64,000 nt of DNA, from positions 682,001 through 746,000 of the forward strand of contig NZ_RBLJ01000001.1 of assembly GCF_003634575.1 (NCBI RefSeq), read 5' to 3'. Source of the stretch: Photorhabdus asymbiotica (GTDB taxonomy: Bacteria > Pseudomonadota > Gammaproteobacteria > Enterobacterales > Enterobacteriaceae). Below the pieces are notes generated by a model that saw only the letters and a program-made list of their open reading frames with translations, was not told where the DNA came from and did no database searches. Position numbers and translations under genes: made by a program. This document shows, piece by piece, positions 55,275 through 63,893 of the stretch. Each line of letters opens with the position of its first letter. The first letter of the stretch is position 1.

Positions 55275-55794
55275 ATTAAACCTCTTAATTCATAAATTAA
55301 ATAATTATGCTTTATTAGAAAATCAATAAAATACTCAACAAGATTTGACATTATTTATCGTGAATTAATTCCACGCTCTGCAATCTAAAATAACGCCACC
55401 TTCTTTTCCCGACAATATTAGACAGAAATTCAAGATTGTAAATAAATTAAAATTATTGGATTATGTGATACATTGTATGGAACTTATTTAATGTATTATC
55501 AAGCTTTATGAAATATATGTTCTATCAACTTCATTGCAACCAGTTAATTAATAATTTCTATATTAATTTATTCTTATATGATCAACCTAAGTTAATGATA
55601 AATTAATAATAAACACAACGACAATAAAATTATTTTCAGGATAATTTAATAACCGTAAATAACTGTAACTGAAAATCATGGACACACTTGAGTTAAACAT
55701 GCAACGATCCAAATCTCGTTTAAATCTCCTGAGAACTCTAAAACTCAATTTTCTTTTGGATAAAAAATAAAATAATTAATCATCGTTGCGTAAT
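55275..55794. other. AT-rich gap before the toxin-antitoxin locus
   Basis: About 520 bp, very AT-rich, no ORF with protein character. It separates the divergent YadA-like gene from the toxin. Confidence 0.45.
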
Positions 55795-55826
55795 GTAATA
55801 ATATTTACTATAGTAAATATTATTAC
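55795..55826. promoter_or_regulatory. 32-bp perfect palindrome, probable toxin-antitoxin operator
   Basis: The arm GTAATAATATTTACTA is followed immediately by its exact complement, ending 24 bp before the toxin start. Type II antitoxins with helix-turn-helix domains repress their own operon from such sites. Confidence 0.7.
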
Positions 55827-55849
55827 AAAACCCAATCGGGCTCACAAGA

Positions 55850-56361
55850 ATGAGAATTTTTATCACCGATGATTTCGCAGCCTTCATCGACGATCATTCA
55901 CTAACTAATGCAGATCTTTGCCAATCCGCTAAAGAAATCATAAGCGGATTAGTAGATGCCAATCTTGGTGGCAGTCTATTCAAAAAAAGGATCGCCCTTG
56001 CAAGAACAGGGAAAAGTGGTAGTGCACGTTCTGTCGTTGCATTCAGGCATAATGACAAAATAATCTTTATTGATGGCTGGCTAAAAAAAGACGTAGCAAA
56101 ATCGGGAAAAGAAATTCCCGATAAATTGTTGAAAGTTTATACCCTATGGATTTCAAGATGCATCGCGGCGGCAAGGGAGCGAATCCCCGGGAGCATAGAT
56201 AACTATGTGACCGGGGTGAGTGAGTGCAGCCAACAAAGAGGCAACTTGAAAGATGACGGGTATATAAGCTATTAGCCAAAGACTTTCTTAATATCAATGA
56301 TAAGAATCTTGAAGACAACTTATCATCAGGTTTATTAATCGAGGTAATATGTGATGAATGA
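55850..56361 (+). pseudogene. RelE/HigB-family toxin split by an ERIC insertion
   Basis: Codons 1-96 encode a RelE-like toxin of the group paired with HTH antitoxins: 'MRIFITDDFAAFID', 'NLGGSLFKKRIALARTGKSG', 'RSVVAFRHNDKIIFIDGW', 'AKSGKEIPDKLLKVY'. ERIC 11 then interrupts it at a TA dinucleotide. Translation runs into the ERIC and stops at 56275. After the ERIC the original frame resumes as 'KLLAKDFLNINDKNLE' to a TGA at 56361 that overlapped the antitoxin start. The catalytic core is mostly before the break, so a truncated active toxin with an ERIC-encoded tail of 45 residues is conceivable. Confidence 0.82.
56138..56264. repeat. ERIC element 11 (127 bp) inside the toxin gene
   Basis: Full-length ERIC with TATACCC/GGGTATA ends. 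The host gene is continuous if the ERIC and one TA are removed, so it is an insertion with TA duplication. Confidence 0.95.
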
Positions 56362-56680
56362 TAACCGACTCATCAAAATGCAAAAAATGGCAGAGCGTTT
56401 TCATAAATCTGGTACCGTATCAAATATAACCATGAGAGAAATTAACGCTTTGGTTAAAGAAGATAAAAATACGAATCACTCTTCATCTGATGTAATGACT
56501 GGAGAACGTATAAGAAAAATTCGCGAATATTATAATATCAGCCAGGGAGCATTAGCCACCGCTATTAATATGTCCGCAAACAGTGTCCAGAAATGGGAAA
56601 GAGATGAAACACATCCTACAGGCGCTGCATTGAAACTTCTCATGATTATTGAGAAAAAAGGACTCGAAATACTCATGTAA
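56354..56680 (+). CDS. Helix-turn-helix antitoxin (HigA/NadS-like)
   Basis: 108 residues. The C-terminal half is an Xre-type HTH: 'TGERIRKIREYYNISQGALA', 'AINMSANSVQKWERDETHPT', then 'ALKLLMIIEKKGLEIL'. This matches antitoxins paired with RelE-like toxins of this type, which bind the toxin and repress the operon. ATG 56354 lies behind GAGGT; a GTG directly upstream is the alternative. It formerly overlapped the toxin stop by 8 bp. The antitoxin remains intact although the toxin is broken. Confidence 0.85.
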   Translation: MNDNRLIKMQKMAERFHKSGTVSNITMREINALVKEDKNTNHSSSDVMTGERIRKIREYYNISQGALATAINMSANSVQKWERDETHPTGAALKLLMIIEKKGLEILM

Positions 56681-56703
56681 GTTACCGATTTGTTTACTAA
56701 GCG

Positions 56704-56741
56704 AACGGATAAGACATCGGTATATTAGTCGCTTATCCGTT
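56704..56741. terminator. Bidirectional terminator between antitoxin and btuR
   Basis: AACGGATAAG and CTTATCCGTT form a 10-bp perfect stem with an 18-nt loop between the convergent genes, followed by TTTAT. Confidence 0.72.
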
Positions 56742-57320
56742 TTATAGATACTTGCCTGAACTTTCTACCTCAGTGAAAACATGTCTCACGGATCGCATTT
56801 CACTGACAGTATCGGCCAGTTCAATCAATGCAAAATGGCAATCTCGTCCAGTAATAATCACTGTCTGATTAATTGGCCGTTGGTTTAATGCCTCGATAAT
56901 TTCATCAGGTGATAAATAATCATTGCTTATCAGATAAGTCAGTTCATCAAGCACTACTAATGATAAGGCAGGATCACGCATCATACGCCGCGCATGTTGC
57001 CAGCTCTCCGTAACAGCAATATCCTCTGTACGATTTTGCGTTTCTCCCGCCAAAATCGGCATTAGCTGAAATTCAATCCCATGCTGTTGCAACAAAGTAT
57101 GTTCACCGGTTGACCATTCGTCCTTAATAAACCGAACGACTCCAACCTTTAATCCATGGCCCAACGCTCGCGTAACCGTCCCTATCGCTGCGGTTGTTCT
57201 CCCTTCACCATTACCGGTATAGACGATCACAATCCCCCTGCTTTTCTGAGCAGCCGCAACCTGTGCCATAAATCTCTCTTTTTGCCGCTGTTTTCTCTGT
57301 TTATATCGCTCCTCACGCAT
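56742..57320 (-). CDS. btuR: Corrinoid adenosyltransferase BtuR/CobO
   Basis: 192-residue ATP:cob(I)alamin adenosyltransferase. The P-loop is 'GNGEGRTT' (36-43), followed by 'AIGTVTRALGHGLKVGVVRF', 'LVVLDELTYLISNDYLSPDE' (in two parts, VVLDELTY and NDYLS), 'TVIITGRDCHFALIELADTV' and 'RHVFTEVESSGKYL'. It transfers the 5'-deoxyadenosyl group of ATP to reduced corrinoids, giving the coenzyme EutBC need. It starts immediately at the stop of the upstream gene and is the last in the five-gene B12 operon. Confidence 0.95.
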   Translation of the reverse strand: MREERYKQRKQRQKERFMAQVAAAQKSRGIVIVYTGNGEGRTTAAIGTVTRALGHGLKVGVVRFIKDEWSTGEHTLLQQHGIEFQLMPILAGETQNRTEDIAVTESWQHARRMMRDPALSLVVLDELTYLISNDYLSPDEIIEALNQRPINQTVIITGRDCHFALIELADTVSEMRSVRHVFTEVESSGKYL

Positions 57321-58022
57321 TTATATGGCTCCAGTATGTTTGTCAGTCAAAGAACAACTGTCTGTTTTTTTTGTATTTGCTTCAGATGATTCAGAAAACA
57401 ATGTTTCTACCACACGATCAATTTGTTGACGATCTCGACTGAGCAACGATTGCGTTAATGGTTTACTCGTAAAAAACCGCTCCCAAAAGTAACGACGGGC
57501 GGCCAGATTATCAAAATGCTGTTTTACCCGTTGACGGAGTGCCCCACCATAAGCAGCCAAACGCCCAAGATGTGTCGGTAACAGCTGTTCCAGTTTTTCA
57601 CGTAATAACCTGACCAGCACCGGTGCATGACCACCAGAGGAGATAGCAATCACCAGTGGCGAACGATCAATGACTGACGGTGTAATAAAACTCGCTTGCT
57701 GTGGCTCATCCACCACGTTGCAGAAAATACGCCGTTCCGTCGCACAATCACTCACGTAACAATTAACGACTGCATCATTGGTCGCGGCAATAACCAACCA
57801 ACAGAGATCAAGCCAACGAGGTTCAAACTCACCGTAAATCAGTGTGACCTGACCTGCATCATCCCAAGTATGGAATTGTGAGGTGAATTCTCGCGCGTTA
57901 ACCAACAGATACGCGCCAGCGTCCAATAACAAACGCGCCTTACGCTCAGCCACCTGACCGCCCCCAACCAGCAGACAGGTTTTATCCCGGATCTGACAAA
58001 AAATCGGCAAATAATCCAACAT
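57321..58022 (-). CDS. Precorrin-2 dehydrogenase/ferrochelatase (CysG N-terminal domain alone)
   Basis: 233 residues matching only the first half of E. coli/Salmonella CysG: '[20 protein letters not shown]' with the NAD-binding '[19 protein letters not shown]', the catalytic-site '[20 protein letters not shown]' and '[20 protein letters not shown]'. It oxidises precorrin-2 to sirohydrochlorin and can insert metal. The methyltransferase half is a separate gene (60000-60785) three genes upstream in the same operon. Start ATG 58022 has a perfect GGAGGG site. Confidence 0.92.
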   Translation of the reverse strand: MLDYLPIFCQIRDKTCLLVGGGQVAERKARLLLDAGAYLLVNAREFTSQFHTWDDAGQVTLIYGEFEPRWLDLCWLVIAATNDAVVNCYVSDCATERRIFCNVVDEPQQASFITPSVIDRSPLVIAISSGGHAPVLVRLLREKLEQLLPTHLGRLAAYGGALRQRVKQHFDNLAARRYFWERFFTSKPLTQSLLSRDRQQIDRVVETLFSESSEANTKKTDSCSLTDKHTGAI

Positions 58023-58039
58023 AATCCCTCCTTCTACCG

Positions 58040-58900
58040 TTAACGCACACCACCCGGTATCATACTCAGCAAATGCTGATGTGGATAAAAACGGGTGATG
58101 TCCTGGTGTTTCAGCCACCAGCATAAGTACTCAACATCATGCTGGCGACGATCACACAGTAACCCAACAACACTGCCACTATGAGCAACATTTAGTCCGT
58201 AGATCCCACTCTGTTCCACCAGTTCCAGCAAACTGTCAAATGCCGGTTTTACCAACAGCTTTTGACTAGCTTGTGCGCTGAGCGTCGTGGCTTCCCCCAA
58301 CCGCCAGCAATTCCGTGTCGCAACCGCTTGACAAACGAGTTTCCAGGCATGCTCTAACATTGCAGCACTCTCCAGTAATGTCGCATGGCGATCTAAACGA
58401 TGATAATCAGCAGTAACCAAGGTTTTCGGGCTTTCGAGTAACAAAATATCTACCGGTGGCTGCCAGTGACATGAAATTTGAGTGGCACCCGTTTGATGAT
58501 CAAATAAAGTAAGCCGGCTGAACAGCGTGCTATCCGTAGGTTCCAGCTGGACACAAAAGCCAGCCAGTGTCGTTTCATCAAGGGTTTTGCCCAGATAACG
58601 TGCCGTCGCCAGCGCCGTAGCGGCAATATCAGCGGTACTACTTGCCAGCCCTTTTGCCACCGGAATCGTAGAAGTCAAGGAGATACGTAGACCTCGTGCC
58701 ATCTCCACCGGCAAGTCAAAATACGCCAATACAGCTTTCATCATTTGGCGCATACGAGGACGCTCCCGTTTTTCCGGTACACCATCTGTAATAGAAACCT
58801 CACTGAACCAATTCACTGGGCAGGAGATTAACTTTTCACCTCCAAGAATCCATCCTTGGATCAGTTCACCACACGATGCAGGACAGCGTGCTTCAGCCAT
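58040..58900 (-). CDS. pduX: L-threonine kinase PduX (GHMP family)
   Basis: 286-residue GHMP kinase: '[15 protein letters not shown]' at the N-terminus, the ATP-binding '[20 protein letters not shown]' and a C-terminal '[15 protein letters not shown]'. PduX phosphorylates L-threonine, the precursor of the (R)-1-amino-2-propanol linker of cobalamin. ATG 58900 overlaps the last codons of cobD by 8 bp, so the two steps of linker synthesis are translationally coupled. Confidence 0.92.
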   Translation of the reverse strand: MAEARCPASCGELIQGWILGGEKLISCPVNWFSEVSITDGVPEKRERPRMRQMMKAVLAYFDLPVEMARGLRISLTSTIPVAKGLASSTADIAATALATARYLGKTLDETTLAGFCVQLEPTDSTLFSRLTLFDHQTGATQISCHWQPPVDILLLESPKTLVTADYHRLDRHATLLESAAMLEHAWKLVCQAVATRNCWRLGEATTLSAQASQKLLVKPAFDSLLELVEQSGIYGLNVAHSGSVVGLLCDRRQHDVEYLCWWLKHQDITRFYPHQHLLSMIPGGVR

Positions 58901-59966
58901 AACCGAATACCTGACGTAACGCTGATACCAGACGATGGTTATCATGCTCGCTCTTTATGGCGATCCGGTAATGAGCCGCACTTAAACCCGGATAGTTAGC
59001 GCAATGACGGATGAGTATTCGGTGTTTCAGCAATGCTTGCTGAAGATCGATTTCCGGGCGCAGACAGCGCAGGAAAATATAATTCGCCGCCGGAGGCCAA
59101 ACGCACAATTCCGGTAACGTTGCCAATGCTTGATAGAACCAACGTTGCTGCTGTGCCAACCAACAATGTGTTGCCTGAATATAAGCGTTATCATTGAGGA
59201 TGATTTCACCCGCCAACGCTGCGAAAGCATTAATCGTCCACGGTTCTCGCCAGCGCTTCATTGCCCGAATGCCCGCGACATCATGACTAACCAGATAACC
59301 AAGCCGCAACCCCGGAATAGCAAAAAATTTCGTTAGCGAACGCAGAATATAAAGACGGGGAAAATCAGCTATCTGAGGAATAAACCCGGCAGTAGCCGGG
59401 AGAAAATCAATAAACGCCTCATCGACAATCAGCGCAATATTATGTTGACGGCAACGTTCAAATACCGCCTGCAATAACGCAATATCTGGCATCAAACCGG
59501 TTGGATTATTAGGTGTGGCAAGAAACAGACAATCAGGGCGATAGCGATCCAATTCCACCAGCAAACGCTCATCAGGTTGATAACCATCAGCTTCACTCAT
59601 CACATAATCATTAATCTGGCAATCAACCCGCTGTAAGGCTTTCCGATATTCAGCAAATCCCGGTATTAATAGCATGGCCCGACACGGCTTAAGATAATTC
59701 ACCACCGCGTAAATTAATTCGGTAGCGCCATTACCCGCGATCACGTTTTCGGTAGTGCAATGATGAGCCTGTGCCAATGCTGCATGTAACTGGCGATATT
59801 CTGTATCAGGATAACACTCTGCCCGCTGTAACTGGTCAATAATGGCCGTTTTCAGGGATTCCGGCATGCCCAACGGGTTAATATTAGCGCTGAAATCCGT
59901 CATCTCTTCCGCTGTAACACCGATTTTCAGCGCCATTTCCAGCACATTACCGCCATGTTCGCTCAT
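58893..59966 (-). CDS. cobD: L-threonine-O-3-phosphate decarboxylase CobD
   Basis: 357-residue class I/II PLP enzyme. 'DFSANINPLGMPES' opens the protein as in Salmonella CobD; 'ATPNNPTGL' and 'LIVDEAFIDF' bind cofactor and the PLP lysine is K213 in 'LRSLTKFFAIPGLRLGY'. It converts L-threonine phosphate (made by PduX) to (R)-1-amino-2-propanol phosphate. HisC-type aminotransferases are similar, but the context with pduX settles the assignment. Confidence 0.94.
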   Translation of the reverse strand: MSEHGGNVLEMALKIGVTAEEMTDFSANINPLGMPESLKTAIIDQLQRAECYPDTEYRQLHAALAQAHHCTTENVIAGNGATELIYAVVNYLKPCRAMLLIPGFAEYRKALQRVDCQINDYVMSEADGYQPDERLLVELDRYRPDCLFLATPNNPTGLMPDIALLQAVFERCRQHNIALIVDEAFIDFLPATAGFIPQIADFPRLYILRSLTKFFAIPGLRLGYLVSHDVAGIRAMKRWREPWTINAFAALAGEIILNDNAYIQATHCWLAQQQRWFYQALATLPELCVWPPAANYIFLRCLRPEIDLQQALLKHRILIRHCANYPGLSAAHYRIAIKSEHDNHRLVSALRQVFGYG

Positions 59967-59999
59967 CGAATACCCTATATTCAGATGTGAAACAGAAAA

Positions 60000-60785
60000 T
60001 TAGAGCGCCATCAGTGATGGAACGGAAGTCAGTAACAAACGATCCCGACTAAAAGCCAGTCTCTCCCGTAGACGCACTACATCACCAATGACAATCAATG
60101 CCGGAGCCGTCAATCCTTGTGCCGCTACCTGCTGCGCCAGTGTTATTAACGTCGCGCTGGCAACCTGCTGTTGCTGATGGCTGGCATACATCACAACCGC
60201 CGCCGGGGTTGTTGGCGCTTTACCGCCGGCAATCAGTTGTTCACAAATGCTCGCCAGTTGAGTCATTCCCATCAAAATCACCAGCGTACCTTCTAACTTT
60301 GCCAGCAGCGTCCAATCTTGCGATTCATTTCCCTGGCGCAGGTGACCCGTAATAACGTGAAAACCCGAAGCATAATCACGATGGGTCACTGGAATCCCTG
60401 CACAAGCCAGACCACCAATTGATGAGCTGATACCCGGTACAACCTCAAAAGGGATTTTCGCTAGTGCTAACGCTTCAGCCTCTTCACCGCCACGGCCAAA
60501 CACATAAGGATCGCCCCCTTTCAACCGAACAACATTTAACCCTTGTTGCGCACACTCCACCAGAATCTGATTGATTTGCCGTTGCGGCACCGGGTGATAA
60601 TTCGGCGTTTTACCGACGTTAATCATTTTACAGCCATCAGGTGCTTCAGATAACAGATCGGGACTGACTAACCGATCATAGACCAGCGCATCAGCCTGAC
60701 GGATACAATGTAATCCTCTAACAGTAATCAGCGCCGCATCGCCCGGACCAGCGCCTACCAACCAAACTTTTCCGCTATTTATCAT
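60000..60785 (-). CDS. cobA: Uroporphyrinogen-III C-methyltransferase (SUMT)
   Basis: 261-residue SUMT: 'VWLVGAGPGDAALITVRGLH', 'ALVYDRLVSPDLL', 'VVRLKGGDPYVFGRGGEEAE', 'VVPGISSSIGG', 'GIPVTHRDYASGFHVITGH' and 'ILMGMTQLASI', covering the SAM-binding and substrate motifs. It methylates uroporphyrinogen III twice to precorrin-2, the branch point to sirohaem and cobalamin. It is the first gene of the operon and corresponds to the C-terminal half of CysG. The name cobA is the Pseudomonas usage, not the enteric adenosyltransferase. Confidence 0.95.
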   Translation of the reverse strand: MINSGKVWLVGAGPGDAALITVRGLHCIRQADALVYDRLVSPDLLSEAPDGCKMINVGKTPNYHPVPQRQINQILVECAQQGLNVVRLKGGDPYVFGRGGEEAEALALAKIPFEVVPGISSSIGGLACAGIPVTHRDYASGFHVITGHLRQGNESQDWTLLAKLEGTLVILMGMTQLASICEQLIAGGKAPTTPAAVVMYASHQQQQVASATLITLAQQVAAQGLTAPALIVIGDVVRLRERLAFSRDRLLLTSVPSLMAL

Positions 60786-61085
60786 TTTTCTTACCCCGTA
60801 ACGAAAGTCTGTTGGAAGATATATTACTGATAGCCAGCAATACGATATGGTGTGAGATCAATAATTCTTCACTTTTGTTAATGACAAAATGCTCGGCCCA
60901 TTATGGCTTTATCTGCTTGTTTCTCCTGATAACTTGGCCCGGTAGCTTGCACCTACATCGTTTTTATTATAATGCCTAATGTTTTTGTGATTTCAGTTGT
61001 CTTTTTAACCAAATTGCTGGCATTTAATACTGATCCATAAAAAAAAATGCCAACATACGCCTTATTACAGACAGAGGGCGTCGTT
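60786..61085. other. Divergent promoter region between the B12 and eut operons
   Basis: About 300 bp without a gene. On the plus strand TTGCAC (60947-60952), 15 bp, TATAAT (60968-60973) is a possible eut promoter. No cobalamin riboswitch B12 box was recognised. Confidence 0.45.
61018..61052 (+). promoter_or_regulatory. Hairpin in the eutA leader
   Basis: TGGCATTT pairs with AAATGCCA across a 19-nt loop that includes an A-tract, 34 bp before eutA ATG. Function unknown. Confidence 0.35.
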
Positions 61086-62498
61086 ATGGAAGCCAAGGAA
61101 TTATTCAGTGTCGGTATTGACATCGGAACCACCACCACACAGGTGATTTTTTCGCGTCTGTCGCTGGTAAACCGTGCAACAGTATCACAAGTACCACGCT
61201 ATGAATTTGTTCGCCGCGAGATCATCTGGCAAAGCCCAGTATTATTCACTCCCGTAGATTTTGCCGGGCAACTGCGCGAAGACGAGCTACTTGGTTTGAT
61301 TCAGGAACAATATCGAGTAGCTGGGATCGAGCCAGAAAATATTGATTCTGGTGCCGTGATCATTACTGGTGAAACCGCTAAAACCTGCAATGCACGCTCA
61401 GCGATCATGACACTAGCACAAAAACTGGGAGATTTTGTTGTAGCAACAGCAGGGCCGCATCTGGAATCAGTGATTGCCGGTTTGGGTTCTGGTGCTCAAG
61501 CATTGTCACAACAGAAAATGACTAAAGTGCTCAACATTGACATTGGCGGCGGCACCGCGAACTACGCTTTATTCGATGCTGGACGATTGATCGCCTCCGC
61601 CTGTCTGAATGTCGGAGGCCGCTTATTGGAAACCGATCCTCAAGGGAAGGTCTTACGAGCACATCCACCAGGATTACTGATTGTTCATTCACTGTTTGGT
61701 GAAAACACCGATGTTCAACATCTGACAGCCACGCAATTGCAACAGGTTACCGAACGAATGTCACAATTGCTGTGGGAAGTCGCCGTCGGGCATCTCACAC
61801 CTCTGGCAAAACAATTACTGATGACAGAACCACTACCAGATTGCGGTGAACTTTATGCTGTCACACTCTCCGGGGGCGTAGGCGAATGTTATCGTGAAGC
61901 ATCAGACCGTGATCCATTCCGTTTTCACGATCTGGGGCCATTATTGGCACATGCTATTCACCGTGATAATGATTTCGCCAAACTACCATTACAAGTACCA
62001 AAACAAACCGTGCGTGCCACCGTGATTGGCGCTGGCGCTCATACATTATCGCTATCCGGTAGCACTATCTGGCTTGATACGTTATCGCTACCACTGTGTA
62101 ACATTCCCGTAGTCCATCCTGAAGCAGAAACCGCTGAATCACTGGTAGGAGACTGGTTACACGCGCTGGTGCAAATGGATCTCAATGCCGAACAAGATCT
62201 ATATGCATTAGCTCTGCCCAACACCTTGCCGGTAAATTACGCCGCCGTACAAATCTGCATCACCGCTCTACAGGATTTTGCCGCACGCTATCCCTCTTCT
62301 CATCCACTGCTGATAGTTGCCAGCCAGGATTTCGGCAAAGCGCTGGGTATGCTGCTACATCCCTTAATGGGAGGACGGCAACTGGCGGTTATAGACGAAG
62401 TTATCACCCGCACCGGAGATTATATCGACATTGGCATTCCACTATTTGGTGGCACCGTCGTTCCCGTCACCATCAAATCATTGGCTTTTCCTGCCTGA
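61086..62498 (+). CDS. eutA: Ethanolamine ammonia-lyase reactivating factor EutA
   Basis: 470-residue protein of the actin/Hsp70-like ATPase fold: phosphate-binding loops 'VGIDIGTTTTQVIFSRLSLV' (near the N-terminus) and 'LNIDIGGGTANYALFDAGRL', 'CLNVGGRLLETD', 'TLSGGVGECYRE' and the C-terminal 'VITRTGDYIDIGIPLFGGTV'. It removes damaged cobalamin from ethanolamine ammonia-lyase in an ATP-dependent manner. ATG 61086 (MEAKELFSVG) matches the family; a longer frame from 61047 lacks support. It leads the eutABC operon, 11 bp before eutB. Confidence 0.96.
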   Translation: MEAKELFSVGIDIGTTTTQVIFSRLSLVNRATVSQVPRYEFVRREIIWQSPVLFTPVDFAGQLREDELLGLIQEQYRVAGIEPENIDSGAVIITGETAKTCNARSAIMTLAQKLGDFVVATAGPHLESVIAGLGSGAQALSQQKMTKVLNIDIGGGTANYALFDAGRLIASACLNVGGRLLETDPQGKVLRAHPPGLLIVHSLFGENTDVQHLTATQLQQVTERMSQLLWEVAVGHLTPLAKQLLMTEPLPDCGELYAVTLSGGVGECYREASDRDPFRFHDLGPLLAHAIHRDNDFAKLPLQVPKQTVRATVIGAGAHTLSLSGSTIWLDTLSLPLCNIPVVHPEAETAESLVGDWLHALVQMDLNAEQDLYALALPNTLPVNYAAVQICITALQDFAARYPSSHPLLIVASQDFGKALGMLLHPLMGGRQLAVIDEVITRTGDYIDIGIPLFGGTVVPVTIKSLAFPA

Positions 62499-62509
62499 GA
62501 GAGCGAAAT

Positions 62510-63871
62510 ATGAAACTAAAAACACAGCTTTTTGGTAAAACGTATCAGTTTAAAGAGATTAAACAGGTGCTGGCGATGGCCAACGAACTGCGTTCAGGGG
62601 ATATATTGGCCGGAGTAGCTGCCGAAAATTCTCAGCAACGCGTAGCTGCTAAACACGTCCTCTCTGAAATGACGGTAGCGGATATCCGTATGAACCCAGT
62701 TATTCCCTACGAAGAGGATTGCGTCACCCGCATTATTCAGGACAACATTAACGAAATCGCCTATGCCCGCATTAAAAACTGGCGCATTGGCGAACTGCGT
62801 GAATATATACTGAGCGATGATACCAGCGTGGATGATATTGCCTTTCTTCGCAAAGGGATAAGTTCCGAAGTCGTCGCGGCGGTGGCAAAAATCAGCTCCA
62901 ATGCTGACCTGATCTATGGCGCAAAAAAAATGCCCGTGATCAAAAAAGCCAATACCACCATTGGGATGCCGGGAACATTCAGCGCTCGTCTTCAACCTAA
63001 CGATACCCGCGACGATATACAAAGTATCCGCGCTCAAATTTACGAAGGATTATCTTTCGGCGTCGGTGATGCGGTTATTGGTGTTAACCCGGTAACCGAT
63101 GACGTAGAAAACCTGACTCGCGTGCTAGACACCATCTACGAGGTAATCGACAAATTCGCTATCCCAACGCAGGGTTGTGTCTTAGCGCATGTCACTACTC
63201 AGATAGAAGCCATTAAGCGAGGTGCACCGGGTGGTTTGATTTTCCAAAGTATCTGCGGCAGTGAAAAGGGACTAAAAGAGTTTGGGGTAGAACTGGCGAT
63301 GTTGGATGAAGCACGTGCCATTGGCGCGGAATATTGCCGCCTTGCCGGTAGCAACTGCCTGTATCTTGAAACCGGACAAGGCTCGGCCCTCTCCGCCGGT
63401 GCTCACTTTGGCGCTGATCAAGTGACAATGGAGGCACGAAACTACGGTCTAGCAAGCCATTATGATCCATTCCTGGTGAATACCGTTGTCGGTTTCATTG
63501 GGCCGGAATATCTCTACAATGACCGCCAGATCATCCGCGCCGGGCTGGAAGATCACTTTATGGGCAAACTCAGCGGCGTATCAATGGGATGTGATTGCTG
63601 CTATACCAATCACGCAGATTCCGACCAAAACCAGAATGAAAACCTGATGATCCTATTAGCAACCGCAGGATGCAACTTCATCATGGGAATGCCACTCGGT
63701 GATGACATCATGCTCAATTACCAAACATCTGCTTTCCACGATACCGCGACTATTCGTCATTTACTCAATCTGCGCCCATCTCCAGAATTTGAACGTTGGC
63801 TGGAGCAGATGGGATTGATGGCAAATGGCCGTTTAACATCACGTGCAGGCGATGCATCGTTCTTTTTCTGA
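62510..63871 (+). CDS. eutB: Ethanolamine ammonia-lyase large subunit EutB
   Basis: 453 residues, exactly as E. coli EutB, and similar over its whole length: 'MKLKTQLFGKTYQFKEIKQV', 'DDIAFLRKGISSEVVAAVAK', 'KKMPVIKKANTTIGMPGTFS', 'APGGLIFQSICGSEKGLKEF', 'SMGCDCCYTNHADSDQNQNE', 'SAFHDTATIRHLLNLRPSPE'. The TIM-barrel subunit holds the substrate and, with EutC, adenosylcobalamin; it converts ethanolamine to acetaldehyde and ammonia. Confidence 0.98.
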   Translation: MKLKTQLFGKTYQFKEIKQVLAMANELRSGDILAGVAAENSQQRVAAKHVLSEMTVADIRMNPVIPYEEDCVTRIIQDNINEIAYARIKNWRIGELREYILSDDTSVDDIAFLRKGISSEVVAAVAKISSNADLIYGAKKMPVIKKANTTIGMPGTFSARLQPNDTRDDIQSIRAQIYEGLSFGVGDAVIGVNPVTDDVENLTRVLDTIYEVIDKFAIPTQGCVLAHVTTQIEAIKRGAPGGLIFQSICGSEKGLKEFGVELAMLDEARAIGAEYCRLAGSNCLYLETGQGSALSAGAHFGADQVTMEARNYGLASHYDPFLVNTVVGFIGPEYLYNDRQIIRAGLEDHFMGKLSGVSMGCDCCYTNHADSDQNQNENLMILLATAGCNFIMGMPLGDDIMLNYQTSAFHDTATIRHLLNLRPSPEFERWLEQMGLMANGRLTSRAGDASFFF

Positions 63872-63893
63872 TTCTTTGCTGAGATAAATGCCC

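Noticed and set aside
60786..61085. Cobalamin riboswitch before the B12 or eut operon
   Set aside because: No B12 box or matching stem arrangement was found on either strand.
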